Source: Candidatus Aenigmatarchaeota archaeon (GTDB lineage: Archaea; Aenigmatarchaeota; Aenigmatarchaeia; CG10238-14; SpSt-28). Taken from it: a DNA stretch of 41,086 nucleotides. The notes beneath the pieces were generated by a model. That model worked only from the letters and a program-made list of their open reading frames with translations. It had not been told where the DNA came from and searched no databases. Of this stretch, positions 1 through 7,344 are shown in pieces. A program made the position numbers and the translations under genes. The DNA is taken from positions 1 to 41,086 of the forward strand of contig JAHLMO010000004.1 of NCBI GenBank assembly GCA_018920305.1. Reading direction: 5' to 3'. How positions within the stretch are numbered: the first letter of the stretch is position 1; every line of letters begins with the position of its first letter.

Positions 1-91
1 AATCAGACTAATGTAGGATTGAAATCAAATGGTTGAAGTTGATCGAATAGTTCAGCATAATGTTAGAATCAGACTAATGTAGGATTGAAAT
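1..91 (+). CRISPR. Distal end of a CRISPR array (two repeats, one spacer)
   Basis: The same 25 bases occur at 1-25 and 67-91, ending in GGATTGAAAT, a typical archaeal repeat 3' end. The second copy is preceded by GTTAG at 62-66, which probably belongs to the repeat, giving a unit of about 30 nt. The first copy is cut by the window edge. One spacer of about 36-41 nt lies between them (from 26 to 61-66). Because the GAAAT end points right, the leader should lie to the left and this is the leader-distal end. No cas gene is in the window. Confidence 0.8.
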
Positions 92-103
92 AATATATTA
101 TTC

Positions 104-832
104 ATGGAAGGCCCAGGAGTATTAGTAATTAAAGAGAAGTTGGAATTTTTAAAGGGAAAAATCATAGAAAAAGTTTCTGGTAACACAAGAGAAAACAAAG
201 AAAAAATCTTAAATAAAAGAATAGTAGATATTAAGTCTTTTGGAAAGAGGTTAATTTTTGATCTTGAAGATGTTTATCTCATAATTCATTTTTTGATGTA
301 TGGTAGCTTCAGAATAAATGAAAAAGTAGAAAATAGGAAGGAAAGACTACAAATTGTTGTCGAAAACAATGTTATAAACTTTTATAATACTTCTGTTAAG
401 ATTGTAGAAAAGGATAAATTTGATATAGATGAAAGAATTGACGTAATGAGTAAAAAGTTTGATAAAAATTTAGTAAAAGACAAAGTTAAAAGTTACGAGG
501 GTTTTGTTTGTGATGTATTACTAGATCAAAGTATTTTTGCAGGAGTTGGAAACATAATTAAAAACGAAGCACTATTTAGAGCGAAAATTCATCCATTGAG
601 CATAGCAAAGAAATTGAATGAGAATTTGATCGATAATTTAATAGAAGAAGTTGTTAACTTCTCTAACATTTTTTATTTGTGTAGAAAAGAAGGCAAATCA
701 CTAAAAAACTTCATGCTAATATATGGCAAAAGAAGATGTCCATCTTGCAATTCTAAGATAAGAATAGCAAAGCTTGGAAAGTACAACAGAAGAACTTATT
801 ATTGCGAAAATTGCCAAATTATTTATAAATAA
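104..832 (+). CDS. Fpg/Nei-family DNA glycosylase-like protein, MEGP variant
   Basis: This 242-residue protein resembles formamidopyrimidine-DNA glycosylase/endonuclease VIII enzymes, which excise oxidised bases and nick the strand. Visible parts are an N-terminal MEGPG stretch, a beta-rich N-domain, a helix-two-turns-helix region around residues 134-170 (with the GVGN loop), and a C-terminal zinc finger with C212, C215, C234 and C237 plus two Arg between the Cys pairs. Canonical enzymes begin M-P-E-G-P and use the Pro amine as nucleophile. Here Pro is absent and Glu follows Met, and there is an in-frame stop shortly upstream, so a missed start is unlikely. MEGP-starting relatives exist in other prokaryotes, from memory. 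The ATG is only 12 nt after the last CRISPR repeat. Activity is uncertain. Confidence 0.8.
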   Translation: MEGPGVLVIKEKLEFLKGKIIEKVSGNTRENKEKILNKRIVDIKSFGKRLIFDLEDVYLIIHFLMYGSFRINEKVENRKERLQIVVENNVINFYNTSVKIVEKDKFDIDERIDVMSKKFDKNLVKDKVKSYEGFVCDVLLDQSIFAGVGNIIKNEALFRAKIHPLSIAKKLNENLIDNLIEEVVNFSNIFYLCRKEGKSLKNFMLIYGKRRCPSCNSKIRIAKLGKYNRRTYYCENCQIIYK

Positions 833-854
833 AAAACATTATTCGAATGTTTTT
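832..854. terminator. Bidirectional terminator-like stem between convergent genes
   Basis: AAAAACATT (832-840) and AATGTTTTT (846-854) form a 9-bp inverted repeat around a 5-nt loop. It covers the stop codon ends of two convergent genes and gives a T-run on either strand. The assignment is inferred from position and symmetry. Confidence 0.5.
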
Positions 855-1687
855 ATCATTCTAATTACTTCTGAACTATTTCGTAATTCATAAGTAGCAA
901 TAGCTATTTTATTAGCAATTTCTTTAGCAACATTTCCTTCGTACTTTCTAATAGTTTTAGCCATTTCAATAACAGCTTCTTTATCTCTTAATCGAGAAGC
1001 AACGATAGCTATTCTCATGGCAATTCCTCTAGCAACATTTCCTTCATATTTTTCAATAGTTTTAGCCATTTCAATAACAGCTTCTTTATCTCTTAATTCA
1101 TAAGCGGTAAGAGCTGTCCAAATAGCAATTTCTCTAGCAACATCTTCTTCATATTTTCTAATAGTATTAACAACTTCATCCGTTCTAAGTATTTTGCTAA
1201 TTTCGGCAATTGCTTTTTCATCTTTTGATTGATAAGCAGCAAAAGCTATTTCACTAGCAATTTCTCTAGCAACACTTCCTTCATACTTTTTAATAGTATT
1301 AACAACTTCATCCATTCCAAGTATTCTGCTAATTTTAACAACTTCATCTTTGTCTCTTATTCGATAGGCAGCATTAGCTATTCTATCAGCGATTTCTTTA
1401 GCAACACTTCCTTCATACTTTCCAATAGTTCTAGCCATTTCAATAATTGCTTCTTTATTTCTTAATTGATAACTGGAAAAAGCTATTTTATTAGCAATTT
1501 CTCTAGCAATATCTTCTTCATATTTTTCGATTGTATCTCTAATTTCTTTGTTAGCTAGTATTTCAATTACTTTTTCATCTTCAAGAATACTTGGACTAAC
1601 ACCTAAATTTTCAAATAATTTTTTTGTTTCGAAAAGTTCTTCAGCGAGTTCTTTATTTTGTTTTTTTGTTGCGTTTTCCCCCATCAT
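839..1687 (-). CDS. HEAT-like helical repeat protein, short paralogue
   Basis: This 282-residue protein of unknown function begins with two adjacent Met codons (MMGEN), followed by a charged helical segment (residues 5-50) and five tandem alpha-helical units (residues 76-268). Units are of two lengths, 35 and 44 residues, each containing a KY-E-G/D-(V/I)A-x-E-IA core and an A-Y end, as expected for two antiparallel helices. It is a close paralogue of the larger gene just upstream on the same strand (1827-4223). It stops at the point where that protein passes into its C-terminal domain, so it is a repeat-only version. There is no signal peptide or membrane segment, so it should be cytoplasmic. 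A TATA-like AAATATATATTTTTA lies upstream near 1703-1717. It could be a protein-interaction scaffold or a decaying duplicate. Confidence 0.8.
   Translation of the reverse strand: MMGENATKKQNKELAEELFETKKLFENLGVSPSILEDEKVIEILANKEIRDTIEKYEEDIAREIANKIAFSSYQLRNKEAIIEMARTIGKYEGSVAKEIADRIANAAYRIRDKDEVVKISRILGMDEVVNTIKKYEGSVAREIASEIAFAAYQSKDEKAIAEISKILRTDEVVNTIRKYEEDVAREIAIWTALTAYELRDKEAVIEMAKTIEKYEGNVARGIAMRIAIVASRLRDKEAVIEMAKTIRKYEGNVAKEIANKIAIATYELRNSSEVIRMIKTFE
884..1462 (-). repeat. Five tandem 35/44-codon helical repeats
   Basis: Order in the protein is 35, 44, 44, 35, 35 residues (105 or 132 bp). The 44-residue form carries an extra nine residues (ILGMDEVVN region). Copies are similar at DNA level, pointing to unequal recombination or slippage. 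Confidence 0.8.
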
Positions 1688-1826
1688 GATAATAGTATCA
1701 AAGATAAAAATATATATTTTTCTGAGTTTGATCCTATGTGTTTTTCTAGTTTTTCGTCACAAGTTTTATCGAACATAATTTAAGTATTTTTCTATATTTC
1801 TTTGTATACTTTATTTAGATTTTAGA

Positions 1827-4223
1827 CTATTGACTAATTCTAACGATGTATCCTCTTATTGGTTTTTTTGCCTCGAGATAAGCGCCCGTATTTAATTTCA
1901 TTTCGATTTCTTTTTCTTCTAAATTTTTTCTTTTTAGATAATCTAAGAATTTTCTAGATGTTTCGTTCATAACATTTGTATTAAATATTACAATCTCAAC
2001 TCCCCATTCTTTTGCTCTTTCAATTAAATCTCTATAAACAATTTCAAATATCTCTTCTTTTCTGAATCTTCTATGCCCTTCTATAGAATCAACTAATAGT
2101 TTCTTATCTTCCAAGTAACAAATTGCACTTCCTAATGTTTTATTTCCAATATCGTATTTTATCAATTTAATTCTATCGTCTTTACAATATTTAAGAATTC
2201 CATCTTCCATACGCGCTCCATAAGGAAGATAAACGCAAGCCATTTGTATTCTATTATCATAATCTAAAGGATTCTTACTCTCAACAGCTTTGACAACATT
2301 ACTATTTATATTTACATCTCTATAGTTAATCGCGTTAATAACATCGATTATTGCTTCATTATTCGTTTGTTTTAGTATACTAATTGCTTTTTCATAATTT
2401 TTTTCATTAAAAGCGTTTGCTATTTCTCTAATTAAGTTTCTATAATTTTTATAAAACTCATTTCTTGCCCTATTTACTGTTTTTTCTCCAACAATACTAG
2501 AAATAATTTTTATAGCTTCCTTTTCGAGGTTTTTATTTTTCGAACCAACTATAGCTATAATAGAGTATTTTTCGAGATCTTTTCTACTATAATTCAGAGA
2601 ATTGTCTCCATCTTTTATAGAGAGGGAGTAGTACTTAGGATTTACTTCTTTTGAAATATTTACTAAATTAATAATTTCTTCTCTAAGATGTCTCTGAGTG
2701 CTAAATAATAGCAATAATTGATCATAATTTATATCTTTTTTTAGACCATACTTACTTTTTAGATGATTTAATGCTAAATCTAAATAATTATCTATGTTAT
2801 TTTTTGTTGGTAGTGGAAGCTCTTTATTTGATTTTATGTAAATAGCAATAGCATAAAGATCTTTTTTGTCTCTAACTAAATTATCTAATCCAAGATTGAT
2901 TACTTTATATAATTCGCGACTACTAAAAAAATCAAAAATATCTTCACCAAATTTTTCAGTAAATCTTATTAGTCTAGTTACTTTCGAAGCATCTCTTAAT
3001 TCAGTTATAGCATAAACAATCCTTATAGCGACTTCTTCAGCGGTAACTCCTTTATATTTTTTAATAACATTAACAACTTCATCCATTCCAAGTATTTTAC
3101 CAATTCTAATGGCTTCATTTTCATCTTCTGATTCGTAAAAAGTAGCAACTATTAAATCTACAATTTCTCTAGCAACACTTCCTTCATATTTTCTAATAGT
3201 ATTAACAACTTCATCCATTCCAAGTATTCTGCTAATTTTAGCAACTTCATCTTTATTTCTTGAGGCATGAGCTGCAGCGCCAATCCATATAGCAACTTCT
3301 TCAGCAGCAACTCCTTCATATTTTCTAATAGTATTAACAACTTCATCCATTCCAAGTATTCTGCTAATTTTAACAATTTCATCTTTATTTCCTAGCTCAT
3401 AGGCAGAAATAGCTATTCTATAAGCGATTTCTTTAGCAATGCTTCCTTCATATTTTTCAATAGTTCTAGCTATTTCAATAAGTGCCTCTTCATCCCTTAA
3501 TTCATAAGCAGTGGTAGCTATTCTATCAGCGATTTCTTTAGCAATGTCTTCTTCATATTTTCTAATAACATTAACAACTTCATCCATTCCAAGTATTCTG
3601 CTAATTTTAACAATTTCATCTTTGTCTCTTAATAGATAAGCAACAAAAGCTATTTTATTAGCAATTTTTCTAGCAACATTTCCTTCATATTTTTCAATAG
3701 TTCTAGCTATTTCAATAAGTGCCTCTTCATCTCTTAATTCATAAGCAATACGAGCTATCCAATCAGCAACTTCTCTAGCAACACTTTCTTCATATTTTCT
3801 AATAACATTAACAACTTCATCCATTCCAAGTATTCTGCTAATTTTAACAACTTCGTCTTCGTTTCTTAATATATAGGCAGCATTAGCTATTCTATCAGCG
3901 ATTTCTTTAGCGGGAGAACCTTTATATTTTCTAATAGTATTAACAACTTCATCCATTCCAAGTATTCTGCTAATTTTAACAACTTCATCTTTATTTCTTA
4001 TTCGATGAGCAGCAATAGCTATTCTAGCAGCAATTTCTTTAGCAACATCTTCTTCATATTTTTCGATTGTATCTCTAATTTCTTTGTTAGCTAATATTTC
4101 AATTACTTTTTCATCTTCAAGAATACTTGGACTAACGCCTAAATTTTCAAATAATCTTTTCGTTTCGAAAAGTTCTTCAGCGAGTTCTTTATTCTGTTTT
4201 TTTGTTGTGTTTTCTCCCATCAT
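1827..4223 (-). CDS. HEAT-like helical repeat protein with C-terminal GNAT-like domain
   Basis: A protein of 798 residues from the ATG at 4223. A GTG at 4238 would add five residues, but the ATG-ATG-GGA start matches the paralogue at 839-1687. Residues 76-409 are eight helical repeats of 44 or 35 residues. A mixed helical region follows, then a last domain of about 150 residues (654-798). This has a beta-strand pattern (GSAICYLEDKKLLVDSIEG), a long helix with RDLIERAKEWG, and VIFNT followed by R-K-F-L-D-Y-L. That arrangement recalls GNAT acetyltransferases, but I see no unambiguous acetyl-CoA-binding loop, so the fold call is tentative. There is no export signal. The near-identical repeat DNA suggests recent expansion. 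The substrate is unknown; the repeats may present partners to the C-terminal domain. Confidence 0.8.
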   Translation of the reverse strand: MMGENTTKKQNKELAEELFETKRLFENLGVSPSILEDEKVIEILANKEIRDTIEKYEEDVAKEIAARIAIAAHRIRNKDEVVKISRILGMDEVVNTIRKYKGSPAKEIADRIANAAYILRNEDEVVKISRILGMDEVVNVIRKYEESVAREVADWIARIAYELRDEEALIEIARTIEKYEGNVARKIANKIAFVAYLLRDKDEIVKISRILGMDEVVNVIRKYEEDIAKEIADRIATTAYELRDEEALIEIARTIEKYEGSIAKEIAYRIAISAYELGNKDEIVKISRILGMDEVVNTIRKYEGVAAEEVAIWIGAAAHASRNKDEVAKISRILGMDEVVNTIRKYEGSVAREIVDLIVATFYESEDENEAIRIGKILGMDEVVNVIKKYKGVTAEEVAIRIVYAITELRDASKVTRLIRFTEKFGEDIFDFFSSRELYKVINLGLDNLVRDKKDLYAIAIYIKSNKELPLPTKNNIDNYLDLALNHLKSKYGLKKDINYDQLLLLFSTQRHLREEIINLVNISKEVNPKYYSLSIKDGDNSLNYSRKDLEKYSIIAIVGSKNKNLEKEAIKIISSIVGEKTVNRARNEFYKNYRNLIREIANAFNEKNYEKAISILKQTNNEAIIDVINAINYRDVNINSNVVKAVESKNPLDYDNRIQMACVYLPYGARMEDGILKYCKDDRIKLIKYDIGNKTLGSAICYLEDKKLLVDSIEGHRRFRKEEIFEIVYRDLIERAKEWGVEIVIFNTNVMNETSRKFLDYLKRKNLEEKEIEMKLNTGAYLEAKKPIRGYIVRISQ
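2997..3998 (-). repeat. Eight tandem 35/44-codon helical repeats
   Basis: The order in the protein is 44, 44, 35, 44, 35, 44, 44, 44 residues. A 20-base stretch encoding the GMDEVV region recurs six times with almost no change, always in the 44-residue form. The same stretch occurs in the neighbouring paralogue near 1307-1324. Confidence 0.8.
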
Positions 4224-4319
4224 GATATATGTTATCACGAATTGATAGTATAAAATTAAATTTAAATATTTTTCTATATTTTTTTATATAGAAATTCTAT
4301 AAATATTTTTATTGAAAAA

Positions 4320-4580
4320 ATGAGCAAAGAATTGATTGAAGAAGCAATCGAAAAATATAACAAATATAGGAGTCCGGAAGCAACAGCTAGGCTAGTGTAT
4401 TATCAAGAAGATAAATTTTTGGTGGAATTTAGTGGTTACTTTTGTCTCACTTGTGGCTATTATGACTATTTTGAGGACCTAATATACATCTTAAAGGAGA
4501 TGGGATTGAGAGCCAAGACAGAAAAAATAGAAGAAAAAGAGAACAATATTACTTTAGTTACATTTATTTTACTCAAATAA
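4320..4580 (+). CDS. Small conserved archaeal protein of unknown function
   Basis: An 86-residue soluble protein. The central part reads YRSPEATARLVY, then VEFSGYFCLTCGYYDYFEDLIY with a CxxC pair (C42, C45). From memory this pattern (SPEA, VEFSG-FC-TCG, DYFED) is shared with small uncharacterised proteins of Crenarchaeota and Thermoplasmata. The CxxC could bind metal or form a disulfide. No neighbour gives a functional clue: it lies between the divergent repeat gene and superoxide dismutase. A TATA-like CTATAAATATTTTT lies about 20-25 nt upstream, so the transcript is probably almost leaderless. I cannot assign a function. Confidence 0.75.
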   Translation: MSKELIEEAIEKYNKYRSPEATARLVYYQEDKFLVEFSGYFCLTCGYYDYFEDLIYILKEMGLRAKTEKIEEKENNITLVTFILLK

Positions 4581-4612
4581 TATTTAGAAATGTGTAGGAT
4601 AGAATGATAAAC

Positions 4613-4620
4613 TATATATA
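4613..4620 (+). promoter_or_regulatory. TATA box of the superoxide dismutase gene
   Basis: TATATATA, preceded by AAAC, centred about 29 nt before the ATG at 4645. That spacing predicts a leaderless transcript starting at or next to the ATG. Confidence 0.6.
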
Positions 4621-4644
4621 GACTTTTTAAATTATTTTTAATAA

Positions 4645-5283
4645 ATGGTCACAACTAAAAGATATACACTTCCACATCTACCATATGCATATAATGCTCT
4701 AGAGCCCTATATAGCAGAGGAGATTATGAAGCTTCATCACCAAAAACATCATCAATCTTATGTGATTGGAGCAAATACTGCTTTAGAAAAACTAGAAAAG
4801 TTTAGGAGGGGCGAAATTCAACAAATTGACATTAGAGCAGTTTTAAGAGATTTGTCTTTTCATCTTAATGGTCATATACTACATTCTATCTTTTGGCCAA
4901 ACATGGCTCCAAATGGCAAAGGTGGTGGTAAACCTGGTGGTAGAATAGGAGATTTTATAGATAAGTTTTTTGGTAGTTTTGAAAAATTTAAAGAAGAATT
5001 TTCACTAGCTGCTAAAAATGTAGAGGGCGTTGGATGGGCTGTTTTGATATATGAACCACTAGAGGAGCAGCTACTTATTCTACAGATAGAAAAACACAAC
5101 TTAATGCATATAGCAAGTGCACAAATACTACTAGCGCTAGATGTATGGGAACATGCATATTATTTACAATATAAAAATGATCGTAGCTCATATGTTGACA
5201 ATTGGTGGAATGTTGTAAATTGGGAAGATGTAGATAAGCGTCTTGAAAAAGCTTTGAACGGTCATCTAGCATTGAAAATATAG
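4645..5283 (+). CDS. sodA: Superoxide dismutase, Fe/Mn family
   Basis: A 212-residue cytoplasmic enzyme that dismutates superoxide to oxygen and hydrogen peroxide. Metal ligands are visible as H31 (LHHQKHH), H80 (GHILHSIFW), D166 and H170 (LDVWEHAYYLQYKN). The GKGGGKPGG stretch after NMAP and the NWWNVVNW end closely resemble Sulfolobus/Acidianus-type SODs as I remember them. Length is normal for the family. Composition is somewhat less A+T-extreme than its neighbours, with Gly/Pro-rich segments. In a reduced symbiont-like genome this fits acquisition from a crenarchaeal host, which is an inference. The presence of SOD points to exposure to oxygen. Fe versus Mn use cannot be read with confidence. 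Confidence 0.97.
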   Translation: MVTTKRYTLPHLPYAYNALEPYIAEEIMKLHHQKHHQSYVIGANTALEKLEKFRRGEIQQIDIRAVLRDLSFHLNGHILHSIFWPNMAPNGKGGGKPGGRIGDFIDKFFGSFEKFKEEFSLAAKNVEGVGWAVLIYEPLEEQLLILQIEKHNLMHIASAQILLALDVWEHAYYLQYKNDRSSYVDNWWNVVNWEDVDKRLEKALNGHLALKI

Positions 5284-5316
5284 CTTTTAAAATTTATCAC
5301 TCTTAAATAATAAATA

Positions 5317-6006
5317 ATGGAAAATAGAAAATATAATCCGCCATCTATGAGAAAAATGTTAGATATAGTTAATTACTTATTCGAAAATAATAGTGATATT
5401 CTTATGAGTTTAATAGGTAGTCTATCTATACAAGGTTTCTTATCGAAACGCCAAACTAGATGGGTTTCCGATATTGATATAGTAGTTAAGGATAAGAACT
5501 ATGCAGAAAAACTCATTAGAAGATATGAAGATAGTGAATATCAAACTTACTATAATCAAAATTTAGACAAATATGCTATCTATAATCGGGAAAGAGGTAT
5601 TCACATAGATGTTTATCCAGGAAAGATAGGTAAATACAACTTCGATGGAAATTTTTGGAATAGAATTATTTGTCCTGAAGGTTATTCTTTTTGTTATGCA
5701 TCGCCAGAGGATTTAATTTCAATTAAACTTTATGCTTATATAGATTCGAGTAGAGGAAAATATAAACATCTCGTAGATATATACACAATAATTTTGGGAA
5801 AAGCTAATATAGATGTTCTCTATCTAGCTGAAAGAATAAAATATTTGGGTAAAGTTTTAGGTGTTGAAGCAAAATACATTTTAGAAATTTTGGGTGAGGA
5901 AAAAGAAAATATATACTCATTATTTAGATTGAGAGAAATTAGAATGCTTAAAGAGAAAATTTCCCATATATTGGATAGATTAAAAAAGATGCTTGATAAT
6001 CTATGA
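5317..6006 (+). CDS. Nucleotidyltransferase-fold protein (AbiEii/MNT-like)
   Basis: A 229-residue protein with a polymerase-beta-type nucleotidyltransferase signature: LIGSLSIQG (residues 35-43) followed by VSDIDIVV, the Gly-Ser plus Asp-x-Asp arrangement of the catalytic site. A later ASPEDLISIKLYAY stretch is typical of AbiEii/DUF6036-like members, where the ED-L--K-L-A motif follows the third strand. HIDVYPG may supply the third acidic residue. Proteins of this fold act as AbiE-type toxins or antibiotic and protein nucleotidyltransferases, but no cognate antitoxin gene is adjacent, so a toxin-antitoxin role is unsupported. It starts 33 nt after sodA on the same strand and may be co-transcribed. 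The substrate is unknown. Confidence 0.65.
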   Translation: MENRKYNPPSMRKMLDIVNYLFENNSDILMSLIGSLSIQGFLSKRQTRWVSDIDIVVKDKNYAEKLIRRYEDSEYQTYYNQNLDKYAIYNRERGIHIDVYPGKIGKYNFDGNFWNRIICPEGYSFCYASPEDLISIKLYAYIDSSRGKYKHLVDIYTIILGKANIDVLYLAERIKYLGKVLGVEAKYILEILGEEKENIYSLFRLREIRMLKEKISHILDRLKKMLDNL

Positions 6007-6068
6007 TTTGTTTTGTTATGTATTAATAATCGTTAAAAAAATATCGTAGCAGAATATTCTAAATATTC

Positions 6069-6662
6069 TTACTCTAATTTGGCTAAAAACTTTCTAATAA
6101 ATTCTTTATTTTTTAACCAATCGTTAATTATTTTTTCTTTTAAACTTGGATTATATAATGCACTTGCTGGATGAAACATTGGCAAGACAAAATAATTCTT
6201 AAATTCAAAAACTTTTCCATGTATACTCATATTGACAAATTTTTTTCCATTTTTTTCAAAAATATATTTTGTTGCGATTTCTCCTAATGTAATTATAAGT
6301 CTTGGTTTTATAACTTCTATCTGTTTGTCTAAATAATTAGAAGTACATATGAAAATTTGATGTTCATTTGGCTTATTATTTGGTGGAATACATTTAACAA
6401 CATTTGTTATATAAACTTCTTCTCTTTTTATTCCAACAAGATTTAATAATTCATTAAGAAATTTACCAGCAGCACCAACGAAAGGTCTGCCTTGAATATC
6501 TTCGTCTTTTCCAGGTCCTAATCCAATAAGCATTATTTTAGAATTTATATTACCTTCTCCAGGCACAGCATTTTTTCTTATTTTATATAAATCACATAAT
6601 TTGCAAATCTTTATTTTTTCGTTTATTTCGCTAATTAATTTTTCTTTAGGATTTAAATCCAT
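6069..6662 (-). CDS. Uracil-DNA glycosylase, family 4 (4Fe-4S)
   Basis: A 197-residue enzyme expected to remove uracil from DNA, which is important where heat deaminates cytosine. The iron-sulfur cysteines typical of family 4 are present (C20, C23, C91, C106). Motif A is GLGPGKDED (47-55), followed by GRPFVGAAG, and the C-terminal HPASALYNP replaces the usual HPS-AL motif. Family 4 enzymes usually have Glu as the second residue of motif A (GEAPG or GEGPG); here it is Leu48, which may alter catalysis or specificity. It is divergently transcribed from the UPF0173 gene, with only 34 bp between start codons. Family assignment is firm; the functional effect of the substitution is unknown. Confidence 0.92.
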   Translation of the reverse strand: MDLNPKEKLISEINEKIKICKLCDLYKIRKNAVPGEGNINSKIMLIGLGPGKDEDIQGRPFVGAAGKFLNELLNLVGIKREEVYITNVVKCIPPNNKPNEHQIFICTSNYLDKQIEVIKPRLIITLGEIATKYIFEKNGKKFVNMSIHGKVFEFKNYFVLPMFHPASALYNPSLKEKIINDWLKNKEFIRKFLAKLE

Positions 6663-6696
6663 AAGAATGTCTATATTTTTTATTTTAATTATAATT

Positions 6697-7344
6697 ATGA
6701 GAGTTTTTGAAATAAAAAATGTAAAAATAGAATGGCTTGGTCATGCTAGTTTTAGAATTTATAACGATTTAATTTTATATTTCGATCCATACATTTTAGA
6801 TACAAATCCGAAAAAAGCAGATTTAATTTTTGTTTCACATGATCATTTTGATCACAAAGATGATGAAAATATAAAAAAGTTAATGAGAGAAGATACAATA
6901 ATTGTTGGTCCAGAATGTGTAACAAAAGATTATAAAAATTCAATTACTTTAAAACCATATGATGAAAGAGAAGTTAAAGGAGTAAAAATTAAAGCATTTC
7001 CATCCTATAATCCACAAAAACCATTTCATCCAAAAGAAAAAGAATATTTAGGTTTTATTGTAAATTTCCATAACGTAAAAATTTATCATCCAGGAGATAC
7101 AGAGTTAATAGAAGAGATGAAAGAGTTGAGAAAAGAAAATATAGATGTAGCTTTGTTGCCTATAGGAGGAACTTATGTTATGGATGTTGATCAAGCACTA
7201 AAAGCTATAGAATACATACTTCCTAAATATGTTATACCAATGCATTTTGGAAAGTGGAGAAACATTGAGTTAAAAGCTGATGTTGAAAGATTTAAAAAAG
7301 AATCAAAAGTTGAAGTGATAGTTTTAAAGCCTTTAGGTAAATGA
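6697..7344 (+). CDS. UPF0173-type metallo-beta-lactamase-fold hydrolase
   Basis: The protein is 215 residues from ATG 6697. The frame is open back to 6601, but that would overlap the uracil-DNA glycosylase gene and add a nonsense hydrophobic leader; family members start just before the WLGHASFRI motif, as here. The metal site is visible as H-x-H-x-D-H (HDHFDH, 48-53), the HPGDTE Asp, and a late His (MHFGKW). WLGHASF and DPYI are hallmarks of UPF0173, metal-dependent hydrolases of unknown substrate. Its stop overlaps the start of the next glycosyltransferase (ATGA at 7341), so the two are co-transcribed and probably translationally coupled. Confidence 0.92.
   Translation: MRVFEIKNVKIEWLGHASFRIYNDLILYFDPYILDTNPKKADLIFVSHDHFDHKDDENIKKLMREDTIIVGPECVTKDYKNSITLKPYDEREVKGVKIKAFPSYNPQKPFHPKEKEYLGFIVNFHNVKIYHPGDTELIEEMKELRKENIDVALLPIGGTYVMDVDQALKAIEYILPKYVIPMHFGKWRNIELKADVERFKKESKVEVIVLKPLGK

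Noticed and set aside
1229-1778. Ser/Asn/Phe-rich plus-strand frames opposite the helical repeat gene
   Set aside because: Antisense shadows of repetitive coding DNA, with low-complexity composition and no promoter or start context.
3158-3382. Leu/Lys-rich 74-codon frame inside the repeat gene on the same strand
   Set aside because: Out-of-frame reading of the repeat units; it repeats simply because the DNA repeats.
1770-4300. Similar TTTAA-TATTTTTCTATATTT strings upstream of both repeat genes as a duplicated promoter
   Set aside because: The match is short and wholly A+T-rich, so chance or a shared TATA-type composition explains it as well as duplication.
5317-6006. AbiE-type toxin-antitoxin system
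   Set aside because: Only a nucleotidyltransferase-like gene is present; no AbiEi-like antitoxin is adjacent.
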